Positions 50,958 through 63,117 of a stretch of DNA of 64,000 nt are shown one piece after another. The stretch covers positions 103,975,622 through 104,039,621 of the forward strand of contig OU015495.1 in assembly GCA_907164885.2 (NCBI GenBank). Reading direction: 5' to 3'. The notes under the pieces are model-generated. The model did not search any database. It was given only the letters and a program-made list of their open reading frames with translations, and was not told where the DNA came from. This DNA comes from Dolomedes plantarius (taxonomy: Eukaryota; Arthropoda; Arachnida; Araneae; Dolomedidae). The translations under genes and the position numbers were made by a program. Within the stretch, counting starts at the first letter, position 1. Each line of letters opens with the position of its first letter.

Positions 50958-52289
50958 ATAAAAATTTAATATTATAAATATTTTATATATGATGAGTCTA
51001 ATAATTTATAAATGATACTACTAGCATATAATATAAATTTTTTAAACAGATATTTAATTCTTTTTGATGAACGATATACAATGCATCACAAAAGTGAATG
51101 TTCTGTTGAGATCCTGGAGTTAAGTTATTTTTAAAAAAAAACTGCTTATACTAACGAATTTATTACTCAGTATCTTTTACTTAGTGTCTCACTTTTATTT
51201 TCTTTAGAAGAATGCAAGACTAAACTCGTTCACGGTCGGACTTAACTTGAAGAAGTTGTCGTTCGTTTTGCCCTACGGGTACGATGTTCTTAAAAATCAG
51301 TCTAAAAAGTAGCTTTCACGAACAAGCTTATTTTGGGTAGTCATTACTAACTTTCTAAAATATTTAAATCTAGAAAGTTTCCAGACTAATATGGAATATA
51401 TTTTAACACCGCATTACTTTAATTTCACTTGGTACAAGAGATGCAAGAAAACAAAACTACGAAGTATAACTTCCCCGCCTGAAAGATGGGATATAAAATA
51501 ACAGGGTCATGTATGCATAAGCTTCGTGTCAAGGTTGAGAATGAGAACCAAGGGTTTGATGCATGAACAATATTAACCTGAATAATTTAAGTGTAATATG
51601 ATGAAGCGTAAAATGCACCTCAAGGCAAAAAGTTTCTGTGTGGCGGAATTACGGACGAACAATTGAGACACGATTACGCAAATGATTCTGGGTGAAATGA
51701 TTTTGTGCTTGAATAATGTTTTGTGGTTCTGTCATAATCTTTAACATTCAATTTTTACAATACCATTTTTCGTGGCTTGTGCGAGACTTAATAAAACGTT
51801 TAAATGGAAAGTCTTGAAATAGAGACAATGTTCAACATTGATAAATATTCTTTATTAGGAGCTCGAAATAGAATGGGCGTATATGAAATTCATGATATTA
51901 GAAAATCGCGTTTAAAGTTTGGGAATGATATCAGGATAGAAAGGGCGAATAAGGATTTTAACAGTGAAAATCATAAATTCAGAGTAAAATATTTTATACT
52001 TTTATTACTAAATAATTAAAATTCAATATTAATTAATGAAAATTAATTTTTAGAACAAAGATACTGGTGTATCACATAAGTAAAGTGTCTTGTGTAATTT
52101 CTTCAAAAATAAAAATTAGTAATGATTAGTATTCATTATTGAAATGCAAATTTACTGAAAACGATGAGTGTTGTGAAAATTATGTTATCACCATACAGCG
52201 CACTAATTGGTAAACCTTTAGAAAATACATATTTAATACTAGTTAAAGTAAAATAATATTATTATACATTATTTAAGAATTTAAATAAA
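50958..52289. other. Intergenic sequence, nothing recognised
   Basis: AT-rich. A 71-codon open frame at 51804-52019 has no family similarity or context that would support a gene. Confidence 0.5.
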
Positions 52290-52608
52290 GGGCGTGGTGG
52301 TCCAGTTGGCAAAGGCAGAGAGCCAGTGATCTAAACGTCTCTGGTTCGATGCCGGTCGCTGACAAATCCACCGCCGTGTTCCCTAATGGTGGCCGGGGCA
52401 CGTAAAATATGTCGTGGCAGCATCCTCCAAGTTCTCAAATTTACCTCTGGAGATGCGGGGTCAAGTGTTCCGGTTTCGTCACTTGACACCGTTCAAAATT
52501 ACAGGACCGGTCCATAGGGGAGTAATGCTGGTCCACCACCTATACGGTGCTCTCACAAAAGTGGCCAGCAAAACCGTGGTGTCATATGGCGGTAAGGATA
52601 AATAAATA
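52290..52608 (+). mobile_element. tRNA-derived SINE, family S2
   Basis: Head GTGGTCCAGTTGGCAAAGGC (box-A-like) and CTGGTTCGATGCCGG (box B). Body TGGTGGCCGGGGCACGTAAA and GGTCCACCACCTATACGGTG. It ends in AAATAAATAG repeats, a SINE-type tail. It differs from family S1. Confidence 0.7.
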
Positions 52609-53140
52609 GTTTAAATAAGGATTTAAATAAATAGTTACATAATCGTAAAACAACTGACAAAACAAAATTTAGCATCTCAAAGTCCGATGAGCCTAAAGAC
52701 AAATGCTTCCTGAAGGGGGTTCTTCAAACGACTGTAGTAGCTAGAGACAGTAGGGAGGAACTCAATATGTTGTTTAACTACCAATTTTTTACCTTCCGAA
52801 ATCTTGTTTTGTGGGGTCAATTTCAGCTGTACCTGTCACACTTTGTTTTGACAAAACTGCACGTATTTTTTTATCTGTTATTCAATCTATCCTACAAAAT
52901 GCTTTATGGCAAACAGTTACTGTTTTCCCACTGACCTCAACAGAATATGAAATCGCTCGAGGTTTATTCATTTATTCTGTTTAAGATTGTAGAAACCTTA
53001 CAGTCATTTCATTTTAGAAGACTTAGGAGGTAACCGTTTTGTAAATTATAATCCCTAAAACCCCAAAAATTAGACAAAATTAGTTCAACTACAGTCATTC
53101 CTAATATTCCAAAACATTTCCCACTACATTTGCATGGCGG

Positions 53141-53345
53141 TCCTCAGGTAGCTTAGTGGTAGCGCGTTGGGATTGGAACTAAGGGTGCTGCGTTCGGATC
53201 TCGACGAATACTATTAAATACCTCCGTATCTATGTCTGACATGGGTACGTTAAATCCGTAGACCGGAAAGTTCTATCAGGTCAGAGAGGGTGGGAGAAGT
53301 TACGCCAGATGTCATCCATAGGGGTTCTCGGTCAAAGTTGAGGTG
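53141..53345 (+). mobile_element. tRNA-derived SINE, family S1 copy
   Basis: Box-A-like TAGCTTAGTGGTAGCGCG and box-B-like GTTCGGATCTCG, then TTAAATACCTCCGTATC, TACGTTAAATCCGTAGACC and GGAAAGTTCTATCAGGTC. An intact TTAA is present at the position where the 32.4-kb copy carries piggyBac. It may continue to about 53510 as a different tail subfamily. Confidence 0.85.
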
Positions 53346-53519
53346 GTACCAGGGGGTGGTGTTGGTTCATCAATATGGTGTCCCCATTGGAACCACGGTC
53401 TTTGATTCTCGCGGATTATGTGCGAATGTCTTCACTGACTAGTGCCTCGCATTGGTAACCAATAAGAACATTTACTTGGGTGGCCGACTGAACGAGCAGG
53501 AACCACCCGCTTTGTTTTT

Positions 53520-54270
53520 CTTGGAATTTAACTCTCACTAGAATTTTGTTGCTTCTTACATATACTAACAATCCAATTTTCTATACATATTTTAACTTTT
53601 CCTTGATGTATTTTCACTTTCCCTTCTGAATAACTACACTCGTGGTCACTCTTACAATGTAGTAAAACAAGAAAGAAGTATCTTATGCAATATAAGGAAA
53701 AGAAACAACTAACCATATTTAAATACCGAATGAAACTGACTATGCAAAGAATAAAATTTACGCACATGACGCCATGACATGTTGTGTAAGTATGACTAAA
53801 CACGGTGGAGAAAGAGCTGGATGGTGCAGTGCATTTAAGTAAAAAAAGTACTAGTATTTTCGCCCTTGCTCCTTGAAAAAAGTACAGAGTTAAGCTTTCA
53901 GGTATTTTCGTGCAATTTATACAATAAATTATATTTGCATGATACTGAGGGGGGAATATAGACGTAAAAGGGGTGGTACGGTGTTTATAATTTTATCAAT
54001 AAATAAATTTTCATATGAAAGAAATAATTTTAAAAAAATCGGATTTTCCTTTCTCCTTCGAGCCTCTGATATACAGATACACCAATATGTATAAATTATT
54101 TCACGCTACAGTTATATGTATTTATATATTGTACCCAGTGGCGTAGAATAAATATAATGATTGGGAGGGTTAGGACCCGCAATTTTGTTTATACCAAAAC
54201 ATTATTATTGCTTGGCTTCCTGTAAAAAGTTTAATATATATATATATATAAATATATATATACATATATA
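53520..54270. other. Intergenic sequence, nothing recognised
   Basis: AT-rich, with a TA tract at the right end leading into the next MITE. Confidence 0.5.
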
Positions 54271-54274
54271 TATG

Positions 54275-54515
54275 AGGCGGTGAAAGGCAAAGTGGTATAA
54301 TTCAGTAAGTCAAGTGGTGTCAGTCCAAAGCGTTTTACTGCAAAAACTACAAAAAATTCCACTATAAATTGAACAAATTATAATTCATAATAATTATTAT
54401 AATACTGAAAATAATAATTATTTCCAATTCCACTATAAATTGAATATGGAGATTACATTTTTGCCTCAAATAAAAAAAGTTGAAAATGTGACTTAGATCA
54501 CTTTGCCTTTCACCG

Positions 54516-54518
<3 letters not shown>
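54275..54518. mobile_element. MITE with AGGCGGTGAAAGGCAAAGTG termini
   Basis: The same ~20 bases occur at both ends in inverse orientation. It is flanked on both sides by (TA)n, consistent with a TA target. An internal direct repeat TCCACTATAAATTGAA occurs twice. 244 bases, non-coding. Confidence 0.85.
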
Positions 54519-54567
<49 letters not shown>

Positions 54568-55086
54568 ATACAGAAATATAAATAGACATTGGAAGGAAGT
54601 ATGTGTTGAAATCATAAGTTTTTTTATAGTTTATTATGAAAGTTTTAAATTTGTAAAAATAAAAGCACCTAAAATACGATGCTGCACTCACTCCTCAGTT
54701 TTCATCATATCAATTTTCAAATACAGATACGTAATGTATGAAAAAAACAGTCATTATTTCAAACTAAGACTCTAAGATCATTGATTCTTTGGAGGATTTT
54801 TTTTTCGGTACACAGTGGAATAAATGTATCGGTAGAAATTAACGAAAGCTAATGTCACCTCTAAAAGCGAGAAGTAAAATTTTAGATAAAGGTCGAATAG
54901 AAAGACGAAAATTTTTACTAAGAAAATACGAACATTGAGGAACTGATAGAAACTAAGACTTTGTATTACTCAAAATAAATAGATATTGTCATTCACAAAT
55001 AGCAGTTCGAAAAAATATTGAAAATTCGGAGTTTGTGAAAAATTTGGGGGAAGATTACTAAACAAATAATACAATTTAGTTATTTC

Positions 55087-55871
55087 TAGGGATACGTAAA
55101 TTTCGCATAAAAAATATCGAAATTTCGCAACCAAAAAAAATACAATACATAAAACTTCGCATTTATTCGCAAAAAATATATATAAATCCAAGAATTTTGC
55201 CTTTATTTAAAAAAATTACAATTCTACTCACTTTGATAGGTAAGTATCAAAATTCTTAGCCAACATTGTAGTAGTCTCCACCTTATGTTACTTTAGTCTT
55301 TGCCTTCTGTCATTAATTACTACGTTGTAACTACTAAAATATCTCAGCATCTAGTCTGTTAATGGGACTATAGAAGCTTTGTATAGCTGAAATTGCAAAG
55401 GTAAGGTAGCAGCAGTTCGTTGCAATTAAAATCCGTATAATATCAACTCCTACTGTAAGTAGCTGAAAGTCTGTAAGTCTGAGTTGACTACTGTAAGTAG
55501 CTGAAATACCCTTGACTTTGGCACTCAAGAGACGTTCTTAAATCTACTAACTTGTTCCACAAAACTTGATGTTTGATTTTTACAGTTAGATTTTTAGGTT
55601 CGACTCCGGTACGGATAAACTTTCCGGGTGAAATTCTGAGCAAATCCGAAGGAGATTGAGATTTCTCAGTTATAGAAATTGGATGGTCTTAGTTAAGCAA
55701 TGATGTTAATAAATTATTACTATTATTACCTAATTTCACTCAAAAAGCCGTTTATCACCGAGTTTTCGCCGAAAAGTAGTAAAGAAATAATTTTCGCATT
55801 TATTCGCTCATATCGGCAAAATTCGCATTTATTCGCACCTATTTCGTAAATACGAAAATTACGTATCCCTA
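55087..55871. mobile_element. hAT-type element with perfect 8-bp target duplication
   Basis: Left TAGGGATACGTAAATTTCG and right inward TAGGGATACGTAATTTTCG, with GTTATTTC immediately outside both ends (55079-55086 and 55872-55879). Sub-terminal TTCGCATTTATTCGC words repeat on both sides. A box-B-like GGTTCGACTCC at about 55598 followed by an (ATT)n tail near 55720 suggests a nested truncated SINE. Confidence 0.9.
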
Positions 55872-56389
55872 GTTATTTCACACAATTCTTTGGATATCAA
55901 AGCTCCTTAAATCCATAATAATTTTACGACTGCGACCAGTTTTGGGCTAACAACTGTTTATTCAGGCGTCAGCTGCTACTGACTCATTGGAGTAATGGCA
56001 AATTTGATTTGTACGGCGAGATAATCTTTTTTTTTTTGTGTGTGTGTGTTAGTTATAATCATAAAAATGAGAGATAACAGTTATTTCTCTTGAACATTCT
56101 GAAACTCTAAACTTAAAATAAGCAATTCTTTCTATAAAAGTAAGGAAATTCAAATCATTTTCTATAGTTGTTCTTTTTAATATTTTGGTTGCAATGGGTA
56201 CCATCGGACATTTTCAGTAAGAGTTTCAGTATCCTCTCTGCTGTTAGGATCTTCTTGTATTTCCCAATGGCTATGTAGATTTTTGTGTTTTCTATCTGCT
56301 TAAATTGTGATCAGAGTTTAAAATTATAAAGAAAGGCTGGAAATCTTCATGCATATGATTTTGATCTGGTCTGAGGTAGGAGCTGATGG

Positions 56390-57092
56390 GCGTAATCTTG
56401 TGAAGATGCTGTAAAGGGAAAGAAATAGTCGAAAATTTTTTTAACCCTTTATAATGATTTAAAAAAGATTTGTAGCGTTTCGTGTGCTGCCATGTGAAGC
56501 ACGAATTGATGCTCTTTAAAGGGATGGAAAAGTTTCAACGAAGAAAAAAAAATCAAAACTTGTATCAACATTTTGTTAGAAAAAATGTGATGTTAGAAGT
56601 AACAGGAAGAAGAATTGTAAGACGAATATGAAGGTTTCATACTTGCCTTCTAACGCGCGAATAGTTATGAAGGTGCTGTAAAGAAAGGAAAAAAAAAAGA
56701 TAGTGAACGCAGAAAAAGCGAAAACTTTTATTAGACTTTTGTAACAATTGTTAGAACTTTAATGCTCCATGTACCATCATCTGTAGCTCGCACTGCGATG
56801 AAGATGTTGAAAAAGAAGTTTCAGGGTAGAAAAAGTCGCTACACTTCTATCAATCTTTTATAATACTTGTAAGATGACTTTGAGAGTTTCATGTTTGTCA
56901 TCTAATACGCGAAAAAGTATAATGGTGCTGTGTAAGAAACAAAGAAGAAAGAGAGAGAGAGAGAACGCAGAAGTACTAAAGACTTTTATGAACCTTCGGT
57001 AATGATAATTAGATTATTTTAAATGTTCTATACACTGCCATCCAATTTGCGAATGGTTTTGAAAATGCGGGAAAAAAAGGGAAGAGTGTTGT
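56390..57092. repeat. ~130-bp degenerate satellite, left block
   Basis: Six or so units share CAAAACTTTTATCAAC-like, TGTGCTGCCATCTGATGCGC-like and CTATGAAGATGCTGTAAAAG-like blocks. The last anchor lies near 56401, 56508, 56668, 56798, 56920 and 57058. The array resumes after a 3-kb nested insertion. Confidence 0.85.
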
Positions 57093-57172
57093 CGCCACCT
57101 GTCTTCTTTCACTGCGCGTCCTGAGGACCCTCCAATAAGGGTCGCCCCTCTGTCGCCCTACTCCATGTACTA
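57093..57172 (-). repeat. Unclassified repeat R, half 1 (interrupted copy)
   Basis: The minus strand GGGCGACAGAGGGGCGACCC...GAAAGAAGACAGGTGG matches the uninterrupted copy at 21800-21870. It is separated from half 2 by the Tc1 element. Confidence 0.75.
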
Positions 57173-57199
57173 CACTATCTGCCCAAAAGTATCCGGACG

Positions 57200-57854
57200 C
57201 CCAGTGGTACAGACTCGGAGAGTCCTGAGGCATATATTAATATGATGTTTGTCCTCCTTTTGCATCGATAACAGCCTGCACACGCCTGGGGAGACTTTCC
57301 CCCAGTTTTTGATAGGTGTCCATAGGAATTGATTTTCAGGCGTCCATCACAGCTGAAGTGAATGCTGGCGGTGAGGAGGGTCGATTTGGCTACGTAATCT
57401 GCGTTCTAATTCGTCCCAAAGTTGTTCAATGGGATTTATATCGGTTCTCTGAGAAAGACAGTCCAGTTTTTGAACACCCATTTCGTCAAACCATGCCTGC
57501 GCAAGTCTCGATGTGGTGAGGAGGGTCGATTTGGCTACGTAATCTGCGTTCTAATTCGTCCCAAAGTTGTTCAATGGGATTTATATCGGTTCTCTGAGAA
57601 AGACAGTCCAGTTTTTGAACACCCATTTCGTCAAACCATGCCTGCGCAAGTCTCGATGTGGTGAGGAGGGTCGATTTGGCTACGTAATCTGCGTTCTAAT
57701 TCGTCCCAAAGTTGTTCAATGGGATTTATATCGGTTCTCTGAGAAAGACAGCCCAGTTTTTGAACACCCATTTCGTCAAACCATGCCTGCGCAAGTCTCG
57801 ATGTGTGAATGGAGCAGTTATCCTGCTGGAAGAGAAATGGGCCTTGCTGGCTCT
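57200..57854 (-). pseudogene. Tc1-like transposase, C-terminal part
   Basis: The minus strand reads GPFLFQQDNCSIHTSRLAQA (second catalytic Asp in QDN), then TDINPIEQLWDELERRLRSQ (catalytic Glu in PIE), and near the element end KNWGKSLPRRVQAVIDAKGG. The usual DWPAQSPD before the Glu is degraded to DCLSQRTD. Three tandem copies of the 145-base Asp/Glu segment shift the frame each time (145 is not a multiple of three). It continues the N-terminal part at 59096-59799. Confidence 0.85.
57371..57805. repeat. 145-bp tandem triplication inside the Tc1 transposase
   Basis: Copies start at 57371, 57516 and 57661, each beginning GTGAGGAGGGTCGATTTGGC. I found one substitution among them (AGACAGT versus AGACAGC in the third). 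Repeating open frames here are artefacts of the triplication. Confidence 0.95.
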
Positions 57855-59095
57855 TTAAGCCAGCAAAAGGTTTTCGCAGATTTGTTAAAAGCTACAAGGC
57901 ATTTCAAGATTCTTTTATGCATTGTAAAACGTAGTGAAAGGATAAGAAAAAGTCAGCATAAGAAAAGGCCTTTTACATAAGTTTAAAAGATTGCTAGAAA
58001 AGGGAAACGTACGCAATAAAAATATATTTATGGTAGAGAGGGGAAGGTTTGGAAATAGTCGCCGCTCCCATATAAAGGCCCCCCATATGAAAAGGCTTAG
58101 TAGTAAAGTACAACCGCGGTTAGTTAAAAGGCCCCCATGATAAAAGAGTTGCGTTGGACGAGGGTCAGTCGAAAAAGCCCCTTTAGAATAAGAAATAGGA
58201 ATTGAAAGGATTATATTGAAATTTACGCAACAGTAGCAGTATTGTCGGATCATGGTCAGGAAAAGATGTTATAAAACTGACCAGGTGTTAGAAAATAAAA
58301 TATAAGAAAAATGTAGAAAGGAACAGGGGAAAAATGTGAAAGAATATGAAAATGTTTAGTATAGGTCCAATGAGAAGTGTGATTTTAATAAAAGAGAAAT
58401 ATTAAGGCCATTAGAAAAGGGTTTTAAGACGTAGGTGGAGTTTATGTGGAGAAGAAAATATTGTGATTGGAAGGTGAAAACATGTATGCAAAAAGTTGAG
58501 ATAAATATTAAGGGGTAGAAATGATACGGAGATAGAGAAAAAGTTTTCACATAGATAGAGAGAGAGTTGAGAGGAGACGAGATCCTTGGCGCAGAGAGTG
58601 AGTGGCCTTCGGGCCCCGCTCTGGGGTGTGTTGCTTTCGAGCCGCCCTACGTCAAGGATGAAGTGATGCAGTTTTCCCTTAGATAGCCGAATTGGGGTAA
58701 GTCAGTCTTTGCAATTATGGTGACAGTACTTTTAATATTTAAATTGACAGTACTATTTTAATATTTAAATTTAAATTAAAATCCCGTAAATTATACATAC
58801 CTTTACGTGTTTATTCGGTGAGGACCCAATTTGCTATTTGAAAGATTATAAATCATTTTAGCACTATTTATTATTCATGTAGTTATGTGAATAATCATTT
58901 TAATACTGTAATTTAACTGTTTATTTGTGTAATAAATATTCGTTGTTAAATTTTAAATATTGGTCCTCATCATTTATAAAAACATTTAAGTTGTGTCTAT
59001 CTTCTCTACAGTGTTTACATGCTGGGGAATTAGTAAACGAACCTGTAATATTTTAACTTAAATATGTTAAAACCTTTAATCGGCGTTTCCACCCA
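57855..59095. other. ~1.24-kb insert within the Tc1 transposase, unidentified
   Basis: It separates WQYC from QQGPFLF in the transposase. It contains a GC-richer block near 58595-58650 (GGGCCCCGCTCTGGGGTGTG), AATAAA-type signals near 58930 and a TTGCTGGC/GCCAGCAA hairpin at its left border. It could be an LTR-type fragment or other captured DNA. No open frame is recognisable. Confidence 0.5.
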
Positions 59096-59799
59096 GCAAT
59101 ATTGCCATAGAGTTGGGAGAGCATCATTGTCCAGAATGTCCACATGCATCTCAGAGTTCATGTTTCCAATAACAGGAACTTAGGAACCCAGGCCAAACCA
59201 GGAAAAACACCCCCACACCATGATGCTGCCCAGACCAAATTTAACAGTCGGCACAATGCAGTCACGTAAGAAGCGCTCGTCGGACATCCGCCAACCCAGA
59301 CGCGTCCATCGGACTGCCAGATTGTAAAGCGAGATCCATCACTCCAAAGAACATCGTTCCACGTGTCCACAGTCCAATGACGGTGAGCTTTGCACCATTT
59401 CAATCGACGCCTTGCATTCTGGGGAGTGATGTTCGGCTTGTGAGCGGCTGAACGATCATGGAATCCCAGGTTTTTTAACTCTCGACGAACAGTCCTGCTG
59501 CTACCACTAACGCCTGATGATCTTTGGAACTCCTGAGTAATTTCAATCAATGAGGACTTGCGATTTTGTTTCACTACCCTTTTCAGAGTTCTACGGCTGC
59601 GTTCACTAATTTTTTTCGGCCTGCTATTTCGTTTTTATACAGTTTCACTGCCTCGACGTTTCCACTTCACAAGTACATCACTCACAGTGGATTTTGGCTT
59701 CTGTAGAATGTCCGAAATTTCACGAAATTATTTCCCACAAAGGTGGCATCCCACTATAATGCCACGATCAAAGTCACTAAACTCCTTTGACTTACTCAT
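59096..59799 (-). pseudogene. Tc1-like transposase, N-terminal and central part
   Basis: From ATG at 59799 the frame reads MSKSKEFSDFDRGIIVGCHL, the helix-turn-helix region typical of Tc1-like enzymes. It then has a TAA after CGK and another stop after GSETV. It continues with SGSSRTVRRELKNLGFHDRS (second helix-turn-helix) and [20 protein letters not shown], where the usual SDES is SDGS. A one-base deletion near 59290 shifts the frame before [20 protein letters not shown], and a further TAA follows GLGS. The copy ends WQYC, where the insert begins. It has at least four lesions, so it is long inactive. Confidence 0.85.
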
Positions 59800-59934
59800 T
59801 GTCTCACAAACGCATGAATATGACCTGAAAAACCACTACCAACACTTTTATAGCTTTCGGTTACGCATCAAATTACGTCATCTGCCAGATCCACTTCTTT
59901 AGGGGAATGTCCGGATACTTTTGGCCAGATAGTG

Positions 59935-60063
59935 TATAGATAGTTGTTCATCAGCCGCCAAGGCACTTGCAGCGCATCATAGCGCAATCTCTTATTTCAA
60001 TAAAACCTCCTTTTTGTTATTAAATACAGTCCACTTAATTTCATTCAGGCGTCATCCATACCA
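59935..60063 (-). repeat. Unclassified repeat R, half 2 (interrupted copy)
   Basis: The minus strand GATGACGCCTGAATGAAATT...GCGCTGCAAGTGCCTTGG...CAACTATCTA matches 21620-21790 of the uninterrupted copy up to the Tc1 insertion point. Confidence 0.75.
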
Positions 60064-60660
60064 TAAATTCCAAAGAGAAATGCTAAAACTTTCATCAACT
60101 TTTTGTATTAATAGCTGAAAATTTTTGAGTGTTTTCACGTGCTATCTATCATCTGATGCACGTAACGCTATGAAGTTGCTGTTGAAGGATCAGAAAGAGA
60201 TAGACAGTGCAAGAAACAGTGCAAAACTTTTATAAACATTTGGCGTTGGTTTTAAGGAGATTTTTGGCATTGCATGTGCTGCCATCAGATGCGCATATTG
60301 CTATGAAGATGATGAATAAGGAGACGGAAGAAAGAGAACGCGCAGAAAGGTCAAAAACGTTTATCAGCCTCTTGATGTGATTAAGAAGATTATGCATGCC
60401 ATCTGATGCGCGTATTTTTATGAAAAGGCTGTAAAAGGCGTTTCGAGTGAGGGAGAATGCAAAAGAAGAAATCAAAATTTTTATCAACTGTTTATAATGA
60501 TGTTTAATGAATTTGAGAGATTCATGGGCTGCCTTCCGATGCGCGTGTCTATCAGATACTGTAAAAGAAAGAAGAGGACGAACGAGTAAAAATAAAATTC
60601 AAAACTTGTATCATATTTTGGGATGATTGCAAGCTTTTGTTTTTAGACGATTCACAAAGG
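60064..60660. repeat. ~130-bp degenerate satellite, right block
   Basis: Continues the array at 56390-57092 with anchors near 60170, 60301, 60419 and 60548 (spacing 118-131). Units share CTGATGCGCGTA and ATGAAGATGATGAAT-like blocks. Confidence 0.85.
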
Positions 60661-62369
60661 TTTTGCAGCATTTTTTATTTATTTTCTAAGATTCTCTAGT
60701 TAGATCACTGCTGATACCTCTGGTATATGATTAAGTAAAGGCTTTCTTAGTAAAGTGAGAGTCACCTGCATTCTCACGTTATGAAACATAAAAGTTTCTT
60801 CTATTCGTGGGCATATTTTGGGATGTTTCTGTCAAGCAGAATTTTCCAGAAATTTGTACTATGTTAGCCTTATAATAATGACTCTCATTTTATGGCGGCA
60901 GCCAATGTGTTATACAGTTTTAAATATAGTTCTATATTTTATAGTATCTGTATAAGTAATATAATTCCAGCAATATACTTTAAACTTTAATATCGAATTA
61001 TTAATTCTAGAAAATTGAATAATGAGGGAATTTCAAGAATGGATCAGTAAAAATTTCTGGAAATCATATCGAGGAAATGAGTGGGTACCCTGTTCTTACA
61101 AATTATATTTTCTGGCTTTAGTTATAATTGCATAACTTCCACTTCGCAAACAACAGCAAATACTATATTTTTTACTGTTTTAAATGCGGGACAAAAAATT
61201 ACACAAGAATATATCTTTCTTGTATCTAGAAGATCCTGCAAACGATTTCACCTGAACGAGATTTCACCAAGAGCACTCTCTAGGAAAAAAAAATTAAAAT
61301 AAAAGGTATTGAGCTGGCTGAATGGCAGTAACTCATGAAGCAAATAAATCTTTCTTAAATCGTCTTATCGGAAGATGATTTCTCCGTTGTGGATACAAGA
61401 TCTTCGTGAAAGATAGTGCATTCAAGCAGATTTATGCTCTTTGATTTCAAAGAGAGATACTTCGACTTAGACAAATATGAGTGAGTGTATTGAAGTGCTC
61501 AACGTTATCTTTTCAGCACGCTTGAAAAACCACAAACGGCCATAAAATATCTATAACTTCTTTTTGGAATTATGTTTAGTAATATTCGTCGGAAACTTCG
61601 GAAGTTAATGCTCATCCATTGAGAAATGATATTTTTAGTAAAAATTTGAAAAAATTCTCGAAAGTGAATTTTTCATAATTTCGGGTTTTTAAAGCTTTAT
61701 TTGTGCAAACTGTCCAATTATTTCAAACATGGTGGAAAATATTAATTTTTTTTTACTTTTGAAAACTATCCGTTAGTTGCAAACAAGGAAGAGAGAAAGA
61801 AGGGGGGAATTTAATTTTGATTTTTATAATTAATCTGATTTGCTTTTTTGGAAGTTTCTCGCTTAGTTTTGGAATTTGGGATAATGGAGTTGCATAAAAC
61901 TTTATATTCCTCTCTCACATCAGCTTTAAAAATTTGATAAAATACATTACTGAGATAAAAAAAAAATAAACATTTAAGGAAAGATTAAATGAGAAAATTA
62001 GATTTCTATAATCATCAGATCAAATTTACGACAATGGACATTAAAACAATATCCTGCATGCGTCAGCTCGGCTATTATTTCAAAAGATGACAACGTCGCT
62101 CCAAACCAACAAGTTAATTGCTGGTTTCAAGATACCTACCAACCTACTGGAGACGTTCTCTCAAAAAATAGAAAGATTTTTCATTAAGCCATAGAAGTTT
62201 CTTTAAAGAACAGGTGCATACTGACGAAAACTTTAAGTAAACTTGAACTGGGTCATGAACATGTAAGTGCCTCAAAGACTTTTTGAGTAAGACGTCTTTC
62301 TAACCAGACGTTGACTGAACGAAGAAAATGAAAAAACATTTTAGCATAGCGGTATAAAGCTTTTTTTAA
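60661..62369. other. Intergenic sequence, nothing recognised
   Basis: AT-rich. A family D-like word (CGTCAGCTCGGCTA) occurs at about 62062, but without a partner. Confidence 0.5.
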
Positions 62370-63113
62370 GGGGATGGTGGACTTTCAAATTACCAAAAAT
62401 CGAGCAAAAATTAGAATTGTTTGGGGGGGGGGGTGTATTAATATTTTAAAAATATGTAAATATTGGAATGAAATGCATTTAAAATTTGTAGTGAAAAGTA
62501 AAATGAAAAATTGATGGCTTTAGAAAAGTAAATATTGAAGGTAGGTGAAAAAACATCTTTTAAATGGCTTTTTCTCAAAATGAGAAAATTCCAGATTTGC
62601 AAGTCTTTAAAATGCTCCTCGCGCCCTAGTTTTTGAGGAAATTTTATGAAAATTATAATGAAGACTCCTGAAATACATCAAAATAAAGTTATGTATCCAT
62701 TTTAGAATTCGAGGTCATTCAGGTTATCAAAGCTTAACTTAAGTGTAGAAAAGTACAAAAATTTCACGAAAATTCAAAGCACGAGCATAAATATATTTCC
62801 TAAAAATTAACTATTCAACGAAAGTACAAAAAAATACATAACTTTGTCCAAAATGTATTTATAAGCAATATAAATGCAAAATTAAGGGGTAAAGTTAAAA
62901 ATTGAGTAGCAAGGAGCATTTAAAAATAGGTAATTTAATTTCAATTTTTTAATTATAAAATTTTTAAAAAATATAACATTTTTTTTAAACATTATTGACC
63001 TCGAAAATTTTATAAGGGGTTTAATATTGTTATACTTTAATGAATACATATGCAAAATTTCATTTCTCTGAGGTAAAAATTTCAAAAATCGCTTTGAAAG
63101 GTCCACCATCCCC
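62370..63113. mobile_element. TTAA-flanked MITE, piggyBac-like
   Basis: Inverted termini GGGGATGGTGGACTTTCAAA and GGGGATGGTGGACCTTTCAA with TTAA at 62366-62369 and 63114-63117. 744 bases, AT-rich, no transposase. The piggyBac assignment rests on TTAA only. Confidence 0.75.
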
Positions 63114-63117
63114 TTAA

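Larger units (their letters stand above)
57173..59934 (-). mobile_element. Tc1-like transposon with internal insert and triplication
   Basis: Inverted termini CACTATCTGCCCAAAAGTAT / CACTATCTGGCCAAAAGTAT then CCGGAC, with TA on each side. Total 2.76 kb, of which about 1.24 kb (57855-59095) is unrelated insert and 290 bases are extra copies of a 145-bp unit. The transposase is on the minus strand and dead. Confidence 0.9.

Noticed and set aside
57316..57980. Three plus-strand open frames with near-identical protein sequence, suggesting a gene family
   Set aside because: They are antisense shadows of the Tc1 transposase, repeated by the 145-bp triplication.
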